Assembly: GCA_030141605.1 (NCBI GenBank)
Contig: JAQGDQ010000001.1
Span: forward strand, 2,762,501 to 2,826,500
Direction: 5' to 3'
Length of the DNA stretch: 64,000 bases
DNA from: Tubiluchus corallicola
Lineage: Eukaryota > Priapulida > Priapulimorpha > Priapulimorphida > Tubiluchidae
Shown here: piece after piece, positions 38,636 to 49,300 of the stretch
Layout: each line of letters opens with the position of its first letter
Numbering within the stretch: position 1 is the first letter of the stretch
Notes under the pieces: model-generated
What the model was told of the DNA's origin: nothing
The model's input: the letters and a program-made list of their open reading frames with translations, nothing else
Databases searched by the model: none
Translations under genes and position numbers: made by a program

Positions 38636-41600
38636 ATGGCCGAAAAACCAGAGGATCTAAATCTCCCAAATGCCGCGATTGTTAAGATTGTTAAAGATTC
38701 GGTATGTGACGACTGCTCTATAACATACAGCTTTACAGGCTTATTCGATAGTGTTTGTCTGTATTGATATCTGGGCAACATGTTAGTTGCTAACTGTTAA
38801 TTGTTATATCGATAGTAGGTAAAAGGATAGAAGAGAAGACAGCTGTGAATTCTGCCTACATTTTTTTCCAAGTTTGTTATGGGCTTTATCACGTTATAGT
38901 AAATTATATACCATATTTTTACGAACAGGTAGAATAGTGATATAATAAAATTAATAATGCTGATTTTTCTGTTATTTTTTGCGTCTGTACTGTTAACATT
39001 TGGCAGTACTCATACTGTAGATACACACGATCTTCTTCACCAAAATGATAATCGTAATTGATTACAAATTTTGCTATAATTGTAATTGTAATTGTTTTTA
39101 TAAAACGCTATAAATTCTCAGTTACAAATCTAATCTAGATAGTGATCGATGTGTTTTCTGTAATTGATTTATAAACAGTAATCCCATGTTTTATTAAATT
39201 TATTTTAACAAAATGTTTTTTACGGAAATGCCATCGAAAGCATTTAAACTCGCGCAAACAGATGTAGATGCACATGTCTTTGCGTGTGCCAACCCGTAAA
39301 CCTTTCTGCACAACTTGCATTTTTCTATACATGTAAGGCCAACCACAAAAAAATTATCTCTGTCTTACCTCATGAACTCAAAAGACGTCTGTAGGGAGGG
39401 AGGTAAAAAAAATTTTCAAAAGCTTCAAATTTTTTTAAAGCTTTGTGAATGTTTAATTTGTCCTGAATCATGTAATATTTAAAATCAGTCGAAATCAAAG
39501 TTTGTTTAGTTACCCCTGGTTAGCAGTAATGTCTTAAATTTTTCAATGCACGTTTTTCACGCTTTGTTTTTTTAGTTTCGCATTACTAAATTATCGTATA
39601 ATTATTAATTATTATATAGTCTGTTTTTGTTTTATGAACGTGTATGTTCTGATAATTATGGTATATAGGGCAACAAAACTCGGCCGTTACTACACAAATT
39701 TGGCAGAAAATTCTATGCTTTTAGCCTTCAATACAATGAGCATCATACAAAATGGCAACCCTGCCGAAATTTAGCCGTGGAAAAACATTTTCGCATCCTC
39801 CGTTCCGTGAAAGAACGATGTTATAATAATTATAATAAATTAACAAAAATATGCTTCTTATGAATGCGTCAAGAAAGTATATGAACGTAAATGTAAAATT
39901 CCCGGCCAGGTGTGCGATAAAATATATTATCCGGGCGATTAGACGGAAACAGAAATTTTTTTATTATCGGCCTAACTTATTGCACAGAAAAGTTATTACC
40001 AATGTACCGCAAATAATTATGGGTATTTTTGTATAATCGTTAGTAGAACTTTTCAGAATTTATTTAAGAATGTACAAAATATGGAATGGAATAAAACACG
40101 CTGAGAAGATGTGACATAGTAAATGAAATAAATGTCAGTTAAGCTTTCTGCTTAAATCAGTGCATTAATACAAAATTGAACGCCTAACGATATTTAAATA
40201 ACTACAAGTATAAGTAAAAAATTTATGGTGAAATATCTGCTTTAGTTTTATATCTCACTGAAATGGTAAAAACTATGCCCTACATCACACACTCTACCAT
40301 TCACTAAAGTGCCTAGATGCCAGATAAACAAATAATAATATCAGAGACTGTCAAAAGACACAGACCTTTCTTGTCACAAACGTGGATTAGGATTTATTAA
40401 CTTTATTGTTATTTTGTAAATATATTTAATCTTTTAGCTTTTTGCAAAAAGTCGTAATTTTAGATGTATGTGGGATTAATAGGTGACTGAAAACCCTAGT
40501 TTACGTTTATTTCCGCAGGTAGAAAATGTATATGAATTCAATTTGTTGATAGTGAAATTCTAGGTGATTATAATGTTTACTACCAATAAAAAACAAGACC
40601 GATTGATTTAAAAATATGTGCATAGTATGTAATTTAACACATATATCTGAGTTTTATGGTATCTACAATGATTGATAGGCAAAAAGACAACAATTACATG
40701 AGTAATGGAAATGTTATGATTAAATACAGCTAATGCTACTTTATCAAAGTAAAAGCCATTGGTATGTTATAAGAATGTTACATATAAATGAACATGAGTG
40801 AAAAGAGCACGTTAACCTTTGCACAGGGTTAAATGTGTACTATGCAAGGGCAGATTCATGTTAAATAGAATAAGATGTAGGTAACTGATGACTGAATTAC
40901 AATTGATAATAATAAATGAACAAAATAACAGCAAGTAAAACCACTGACTGCCGCTATGCACAGTCGCCATCTCATACAGTTAATGTAATTGTAATCTTAT
41001 CCATTCGTAGTCATAATTGTAATCTTACTGTATTCATAGTCGTAAGTGCAATTGCACTGTCGAAGTTTAAAGGTAATTGTATTCTACTGACTGTAATCGG
41101 CCCCTAGGCCAGCTCACATCCAGACCTGCAATTATGCATCCTTTAAATGCTACATGTGCTATAGTAATTCATTTGGAAATTTACAAGTTTTCATAATCAC
41201 ATAGCAAAATATTCCTGCCATGCTACCTTTAGTGTTGTATTTCAAGTGCATCAAATTATCTAAACTTGGCCTTCATAATAGAAATTATACCACCATCTGA
41301 TACTAAGATTGAGAGGACATTTTCTGTGATGGCTTAAATAAAATCTGACTGAAGGAACTAGCTTAGCCAAATGCCAGAGCATTCTTGGACCAATTGAACA
41401 TTTTGATTCTTCATCATGCACAAAAGATTTTTTCTTTCTGCTGTTAGAAAGCCTTGAAGTGCAGTCTTAGTGGACGAAATGAAACATGGGTCTCAAAGAA
41501 GAAACATTTTCTTCTGAGAGCAAACAAAAATAATACTATTGAGCACAATGAATAGCTAGAAAAAATTGCTCACATGTGATGTGATAATCCTTAATTGGCT

Positions 41601-44061
41601 TTGCATACATAGTGCAGAAAAAGTTTCAGACCACAGTAAGCCGTTGCTGTATATCGATGTATGTAAAATATTTTAATATTCAGTTTTAAAATACTTTTTC
41701 AGTTACCTCCTGGTATAAATATCGCCAAGGATGCAAGGCAAGCTATAGGAAAGGCAGCAAGCATCTTTATTCTGTATTGCACCTCATGGTAAATTATTAT
41801 AAATCCTATGATTTCCACGCATTGCATCAGATTACCAGTAATATTAAATGGATGCATTAAAGTTAGTCATTGCTTAATCCAGATTTTGTAAATTGCCAGT
41901 TACACACAAAATGATGTCATGTATGCATTCCTATATAAATAATTGTAGTGTAGTATAATGCAATGTGTTAAAAATGGATGAGTGGCTTAATTTCAAACTC
42001 TTTTGATGCAACAACATTTGATGAGCTTGAATTTTGTAAAATGCGAAGTTTGACCTTAGAATCTTGTGCACGGCTAAATTTCAAAACCTTAGCTCTAAAG
42101 ATGGCTGTTTTAACGATTTCTTCAAAATCAGATGCTACACATTCTTTGCTTACTCATGACATTCTGAACAGTGACTTTTCTTTCATCAACAGAGCTTGTC
42201 TCTTGAAACTTTTTTATAGAATTCCTCTGTGTCATTGCTCCATTGTTATAGGTTGTTATTTTCTAGACATTTTGTGGACTGCAGTGACAGGTTTTGACTC
42301 GGCCAACCAAATAACACAGTCTACTCTTCAAAGAAGTTTAAACCTGAGGTCATCTTACTATTCTGCAAAGAATTTTGTGATTGCAGATTTGCAATAATTC
42401 AGAAATTTTATAAATTCTGGCAAAATTGACAAAAAGTGTAATTTGTATGCTGAGGAGCTAAAGTGATGTGTAACTACCAAGAGAGTTTTCAGTTCAGTTA
42501 TCCTTACCAATGTGAAACTAGCTAGCTAGTAACCTGCCTGTAGGAGAAAAGACTAAAGCATTGTTTAATAACATAGCACATGTGAATGCTCTTTGTAGTA
42601 CAATCTCAACTTTTTGTATTATCATCTATCCAATTCCACCTGAGTGTATCACTAGACTCACTATTCTATCCACAGCCTGTCAGTTACCAGGTTCAATCTG
42701 AGTTCTTTGCACCGCTATTTGATGCTAGCTTCTGTTTAATTAAGAAAGTTTTTGAAAATTACAAGAAAAATACGTACTGTATTTGTTTCAAAATTATCTG
42801 TAGGCATGTCCATGATGCCACTGCGGCGAGGTGTGTTAACAAATACTTAAAATAAAAATTGTAGCCGTTGCAATTGCATGTAATAATATATAATAAAAAC
42901 TTGCAAGCTAAGTTTTCTTCTGGCAGCCCACTGTCTTTATGATCATGCTTTTAATCTACATATGTAATACTTGTCATGAATTTTGAATTGTTTTTAGTGC
43001 TAACAACCATGCCTTACGAGGAAAAAGGAAAACATTGACAGGCCAAGATGTGCTGGATGCTTTGGAAGAAATGGAATTTGAGCATTTCATACCACAGTTG
43101 GAAAAATGCTTGACTGGTAAATCACATCAATAGAAAATTCAATTACAAAGATATTTTTATACATCATTGGTTTCTTAATAAAGTAAGCACTCTGCCCTTG
43201 TGATTTAATTATCACAGTAATGCGATGCTAATGAGAATTGTCGTTAAATAAAGCCAAACATTCCACACTGAAGTCAAAAGTGGTGCTATTATGGCGTCTC
43301 ATTGATTCTAAGTATAATTCAAATGTTTTACTTATTATAACAATTATTGTTTACATTTATGTTACCTTTTTGTATTGATATTGTACACTGATACATTGAA
43401 AACACAATTTGCATAAAATTACAGCTAAATTTGCAGCTATTGTTGCACATAGACAAAGTCAAACATATTAAGTGAGGAAATGGGTAATAAAATTTCAGCA
43501 TCTTCAAAATCAATTATCGCTAAACATATGGAAACAGTCTGCTAACAATACCCGTAATTGTATTTTGAGTTTACCTTCGATCTCCATTCTAGTAAATTTC
43601 TTCTTAAACTGTGTTTCTTGTATGTGTAGAACTTTTCAGCTTACATAACAGATCAGAAATGGTTTTGAAATTTTTCAGCTTACATAACAGATCAGAAATG
43701 GTTTTGAAATTTTTCAGCTTACAGAAGAGATCAGAAGAACAAGCGGGATTTTATGCAAAAACGGAAGTCTGCGGCACAAAACAGCAGCTCACAAAACGTG
43801 CAAACTTCAGTAGAACAAGACCTTGAGATTGAGGAAATCATTGTCGATTCTCCAGCAGATAATAACGATATGTTCGTAAGTGCAGTTGCAGACCCTTCCA
43901 TGCCACCTGCTCCAGAACTTTCCAGGTCACACATCATGAGTGCAGCACCGGGACCTTCTAGACCACGTATGAATGGCAGCATTCTTGGATCAGCACAACA
44001 ACCACTAATTATTGATCTTGAAGATGGCATGAATGGTGAAGACGAAGAAGCAGAAAGTTAG
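38636..44061 (+). CDS. POLE3: DNA polymerase epsilon subunit 3 / CHRAC17 histone-fold protein (four coding exons)
   Basis: Small histone-fold protein that pairs with POLE4 in DNA polymerase epsilon and with CHRAC15 in the CHRAC remodeller; nuclear. Exons: 38636-38701, 41703-41788, 42998-43116, 43718-44061, GT/AG introns, 204 codons to the TAG stop. The N-terminus [20 protein letters not shown] and the blocks [37 protein letters not shown] and AYRRDQK align along the whole human histone fold. After residue about 100 the tail is unlike human: instead of a lysine/glutamate-rich tail it is Ser/Pro-rich with two hydrophobic-acidic motifs (IIVDSP and LIIDLED) and ends GEDEEAES. At 204 aa it is longer than human (147). 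The last acceptor is one of three tandem copies; only the third keeps the frame. The gene is head to head with CSNK2B and tail to tail with LRSAM1. Confidence 0.95.
41278..41376 (+). pseudogene. hAT transposase C-terminal (dimerisation) relic
   Basis: Translates as [15 protein letters not shown], stop, IKSD, stop, RN, stop, LSQM. This follows the hATC pattern (P-x-S-x-x-E-R-x-F-S-x-M-x-x-I-K-x-D-x-R-N-x-L) with three in-frame stops, TAA, TGA and TAG. It is dead, in POLE3 intron 1. The rest of the transposase was not found nearby. Confidence 0.65.
43631..43731 (+). repeat. POLE3: 39-bp tandem triplication carrying the POLE3 exon 4 splice acceptor
   Basis: The segment with ttttcag followed by CTTACA occurs three times at exactly 39-bp spacing, with cag ending at 43639, 43678 and 43717. 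The first two copies are nearly identical (CTTACATAACAGATCAG). The third changes to CTTACAGAAGAGATCAG and encodes the conserved AYRRDQ. Splicing to copy one or two would read AYITDQKWF and stop at TGA (43666-43668 or 43705-43707), cutting off the C-terminal tail. Confidence 0.85.
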
Positions 44062-44178
44062 CAACTAAAATGTTAGTTCTTTCTAAATTGTTCTTGACAC
44101 TCTTGGTCACATTTGCAGTGTTGCATATGTATAGAATGTTGATGATGAGGTTTGTGATGGGTTTGTGTATTTAACTAA

Positions 44179-44184
44179 AATAAA
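44179..44184 (+). terminator. POLE3 polyadenylation signal AATAAA
   Basis: First canonical AATAAA downstream of the POLE3 stop, 118 bp into the 3' UTR. A GT-rich stretch lies upstream rather than downstream, so the exact cleavage site is not clear. Confidence 0.6.
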
Positions 44185-45523
44185 GTCGAATTCTTAAATG
44201 TGAATTTCAGATTATTTTATTGATATGAAACATTAAAATAGTAACAATGTATATAATTCATGTGCAACTTATTGTTTGTATTATTCAAATATATTAATTT
44301 GTTTAATTTTTAAAAAAAACCTAATATGATTATAATAACAAACTTGTATGTGCAAACGCTAGAATTTGTAACTAAATTCTGAATTGCTCGAAAAATTGAT
44401 GGGATAACTCTGATTTTCCAAGTTATAGAAATCTATACTTTCTCATGCATAATCAGTTTCGAAAGTGCATATCTGATATGAAGATAAACTCTTGTACTAA
44501 CATCAATCGTAAAATTAAATTTCTCTGAAACAAATAAAAAATTGACAATTCTCACAACACATCCATCACATCTAGAGATAAAAAAAATTGAATATGTATG
44601 ATTAAATTTCATCATATGTCACTTATTAGAATTGCTATGTAACGTAGCTGTAAAATGTGTTTCAAAAAAATTTCATCTTACCTATAAAATTTCAGTACAT
44701 TCTTAAAACAAAATATTCCAAGTGTTTTTAAAAACAGAAAATTGATGTTTGTGTTGCTTCACATAAATCTTAAAATTAAAAGAAGTAACAATTGTAAGCA
44801 GTATAACCCAATACTGTTATTCTAATATTGCGTAGCATTAATAAGCAGCAGTAGAAAACTAAGATAGTCAACTAGTGCTGCAAGCAACAAAAACACACTA
44901 TAGAATAAAAACCTAATACTGCAAACAAAACAGTCAAAAATGTTGGTGATCAATTTGCTTGGTGATCAATGTAAAACTAAAACTGCATTTTTGTGTAGTT
45001 TCAAGTTTTGTCTGCATTTATAGAGAATACAGGCATAATTTGGCCTCAGCAATTTTGCAAAAGTAGTAAAAACACTCATCATATACATAATAATAAATAA
45101 TATGTGTCATGTTTGAGATATTTCAATTATAGCTGTAATAATTATAATAGTAACCACTTTTTTAAAACAATAGGTATTTTAAATGAACATATAGTCATCG
45201 ACTATAGTGTAAATTTTTAAACAAATGATCGAACAAAATACATAAGACTTACCTGCTCGGAAGACAAGGAACAAAGTTACGTACTCTATTTAGTGTAAAG
45301 AATAGTGTGGTAAATACATTGTTTGTGTTTTATAAAGTGATGGTAATAACAATGTTTTCACCCATAAATTTTCACCCTAAGGTTATATGCATTTTTATGC
45401 ACCAAAATGCTCAGAATTATAACCTGAAAACCAGGTTTAACATTTAAGCTTGTAAACACACTGTCAGTTAACAAAAATCACACCAAAGACAAAGCTAATG
45501 AAAAAAATCATCCTTTCTTCTTG
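44185..45523. other. Convergent intergenic region between POLE3 and LRSAM1
   Basis: About 1.3 kb of AT-rich DNA holding the two 3' UTRs. No AATAAA for LRSAM1 was found close to its stop; the nearest on the minus strand is near 44217-44222, which would overlap the POLE3 side. Confidence 0.6.
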
Positions 45524-46311
45524 TTACTGGATGACACTCAGCTCTATGCGCTGTTCAATGGTTCCTCGACACAGAGGGCAGAGCGACAAGGGTGCTGAAC
45601 ATTGACTGCAGCAGCAAACGTGGCCGCACATCAAAAACACTACCGTACACTGAAAATAAATTGATTTCACGGTTTAATTCTGTTATTTTGGCAGACTAAA
45701 AAAACGCAGCTGTGTAATTAGCATGGATGTAAGCAAATAAATTAGAAAACAAAAAGTTTCAGTGGATTTTGAATGCACTGAATCTACTCATTGTGTACGT
45801 ATGGCAATTATAACATATTAAACAATTAAATAACAGAAAAACTTCCACTATTTATGCTCAGAAACAAAAAAGCAATTATACGAGTCATACTTATTAAGAA
45901 GAGGGTGAAAGTAGAATAAGTCCAACTTCATGTGTTCAATGAAATGCTTACTGGAATTAGTTTAATTGGAGTTCTTATGTGCAGTTTTAATTAATCATTA
46001 TATTATAGTGTGCTCGATTGGGTTGTCCTAGGAGAGCTGTTTCAGCATTCATTTTTTTATTAATCATGCATTGTTGTGCATTTGGCCATGCCCGCAGGGT
46101 TTGAAGATAGAGGAAAAGTGGTTAAAACCAGAATCCTGTTCAGATTTCATGTCACGGCTGCTAAGTTGGTGCGCTATGAGTGTGATGTAAATAATGTGTG
46201 TAGTCTTGACAAGTCTGCAGTTCTTTTGATATTTGGGCTCAATATCATGGTAGGAATGTCTTTAACAGAATTTGTAACTTTTATTACCTGATTATCTAAG
46301 CACACGACACA
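45524..46311 (-). other. LRSAM1: LRSAM1 C-terminal RING-HC finger, split by the last intron
   Basis: The first cysteine pair ECVVC (C691, C694) ends exon 19. The rest is in the last exon: C706-G-H708, C712, C715, C722, C725. Spacing C-x2-C-x11-C-x-H-x3-C-x2-C-x6-C-x2-C equals human LRSAM1, so the E3 should be active. The stop is TAA at 45524-45526. Confidence 0.92.
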
Positions 46312-49300
46312 TTCTGCATGCACCCTTGCTACCAGACTTGGTGGTTGTACGTCTGGTACACCAGGTACTGCTGGTGCTGAAGCACTAACTTCTTCCTCTG
46401 GAGGAGCCGATGGTGGCCTTGACTCCCCACTAGTTCCACTTAGAGGACTTTCAGGTCCAGTTGGACTGACTGCAAAAAGCTTGTCAGCTTTCTGTTTTGC
46501 AGTCTCCTCTTCTTTGCGACGTTCATCAGCCACACGAAGAATAGTTTTGCGTATTCCAACTTTGCCAATGCCAATCTAGACAATGTATATGTGCCAGACA
46601 CCAATTTGTATTCGTGTGTATCAAGTAATAATACAATAGGATCAAAAGCAGAAATAAAGTAAAATGTACTGCACTCACACAAGCACATATTAATAAACAT
46701 AAGCTCACTCAGGGTCATCTTCGGGTTTCAGCTGGCTTTCTGCAATATAGCATTAGTGGCTTTATATTAAGAAATGGTTAAGAATATTCCTAAAAGAGTG
46801 GAATGTCTGTATCACACTTGAAGCGCCAATGCAGTCTTACAGTTTTGCAATCGACTATCCGACCTTGCATGAAAGTACTGAAGCTGTAAGGCTGGTGCCT
46901 CAGCCTGTTAGCATCATCCGCTTGACAAATTAGAGAACTGTACTATCAATCTGGTCAATCTCTTCAATCTTTATTAGTTTCTAAATGCCAACATATTTTA
47001 CACTAGACATTCCTAGATGTTGAACAATTTATAAACCCAGTTTTTGGATCTGCCACGAAGTTAAAAGCTATCACAGACCACAGTTTTTATTATAGAAGGT
47101 TGGAATTTTGCATGAAGATACAATGGGCTGTTCTATTAAGCAAAACTACCCCGGGGATCATCCACATATAACGAGTTTTTTGTCGATTTCGAAGACCTAC
47201 CTTCCTTGCATTACAATGTAGCTTTTTGTGCATTTCATTCTTCCTCCTCCCAAGGAAGGCAACGACATCACTTACAGTGGGCAGTTTCCTATGAAACTAT
47301 AGGCAGTTAACACTTAACAGTGTGTAAATTCCCAATTAGCGTATATCTGGGAAAAGCCATGGTGTGTTCATTTTTAGCCGTGGTGGCTGTCAGATAACGA
47401 TCGATATCAGCACTAAATCACCTACCTAACTTGCTTTATAATGGTGTTATCATGTCTCCTGCTTCCTACCTACCCTAAACTTGATATCATTATATATGGA
47501 TGGTCCCAAAGGGGTCTTGGAGGGTTACAAATTACCACACACTACGTTTTTTGTAAGGAATTCTATACAGAGACCCATTAGGCTATATAACAGTTGCAAA
47601 ATTGCAATAAGGCCGCAACTATGATGCCTAATGGGTAAGGTGAGCGACTTTTGAGATAAATCAGTATATTCAAGTTTGAATACCAATTGGTGAATTTTTA
47701 TACTCCACAAAATTATATTTGATGATCGACAAAAGTAGCAAACAGTATCTCAGTGCCTGCAAAACACATTAGTGCTTCCAGTCTTATCCCTCCCCCCTCC
47801 CCCAATTTCAGATATGTAGATTTCATTTTCAGGAAAGTTATTTTCTGGCTAAATATAGTTTCACTTATTTCATAAGTAGTATTAAAATATACTTCCTATC
47901 ACAAGAAAGTATCACAAGAACTGCATTTTTCTACACCTTTAATCAAATTTTCCTTTTCTAACTACCTCGTGTCTCTATTAGACTCAACCAATTACAATTA
48001 AGACTTACTGTAATGCCAGGTTTTTACAGTAATATATCAAAGGGTTCTAAAACTGCAAAACAAAGCACGGTATCCAAACTATCTATAACATACTAATTTT
48101 TTTAAATTTTTAATACTAGCAACTATGCCCGGCCTGCAATCATATTTTAGTGAAGTATATAAAAACTAAGCAATTTGTAAGCAGACTGCACACGCTACAA
48201 TAATTACCATCATACATGAATGTTTTAGATATTAATGGTCAGTTAGTGAACAATAAATGAACAAACCTCACTCAAATCCTGATCAGTTAGTTGATACATA
48301 GTCTCGATTGAAATCCTGTGGCGAGCAAACATAGGTATGTACTCAGTTGCCTGTGCTTCCTCTAGTATATACAAAACTGCCCATTCCAAATGAGTCTCCT
48401 AATTTAAATATTAGGGAATCACTTGTTATTCTCTCTACACATTCACAATTTCATGGGATACAGCTTAAATATTATAATGATACACCAGTAGGCCTAGCCA
48501 CAAAGCTAAGAAAAGAAAGCAGTCCTGTACAATGAGACTTCATATAGCATTACGTCACCTATTCACATTCAGAATACCTAACTAGAGACCAAAAAACCAA
48601 CAAACACATATTATAAGTACATTTAATTAATCGAAAAATTAAATTTGTATAAAATCTAATAGCAAAATTAAATTCAGTATATTTCTAATGCAATGAAGAA
48701 CTAACTTTAATTAACATCTCATTAATAACACAGTGCACAATTTTTCTCAAACAGTGCCAAAGGCATGAAAAACACAAATATTGAAATTTCACTAACTTGG
48801 TCAACTAAGTCCTGTGGTTTACGATCTAACAACCGCTGATATTGGATAAGCCAGTAATCTTTGACATCATCTTTCCTCCTCTGTTCCATCTCCACCTGGA
48901 TTATAAAATTAATACAATTAATACATGTGAACTTGCCCTCATACAAGGATAGCGGATGGCTGTTTGGAACTGTACCTAACATATTTTAAGGAACATTAAA
49001 TCAATGTCAAAATCCAGAAAATGATTTAATGAAGGTAAATTGCACAGATATTCAGACTTACTCTGAACACTTACTCACAGACTACGCATTCCGAAAATCA
49101 CAGATTCAAATTCAGCAAACCCAAAGAAAAAGAGCTTTTTAATTATTTGCTTCAATATTATTACTAATGAAAAAATGAATAATTTGATTTAGAAACCAAA
49201 CTTGTACGAAAGAAAGGAAATGAAAATTTCAGAACAGAACTTAGATGACGTGATTACTGGGGCAGTCTAGCGGTGATGGCACTCACCTTGCAAATGGAAG

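Noticed and set aside
41978-42397. 139-codon open frame in POLE3 intron 2
   Set aside because: The longest frame in the non-coding DNA but with no recognised family; it lies within an intron. It may be a transposon relic; kept out as a gene.
43611-43826. 71-codon frame over the triplicated acceptor
   Set aside because: Wrong frame for POLE3; it reflects the 39-bp repeat, a multiple of three.
48267-48363. Shorter SAM exon starting at an internal ag near 48363
   Set aside because: It would lose the conserved [11 protein letters not shown] helix that matches human LRSAM1; the upstream acceptor at 48399 preserves it in frame.
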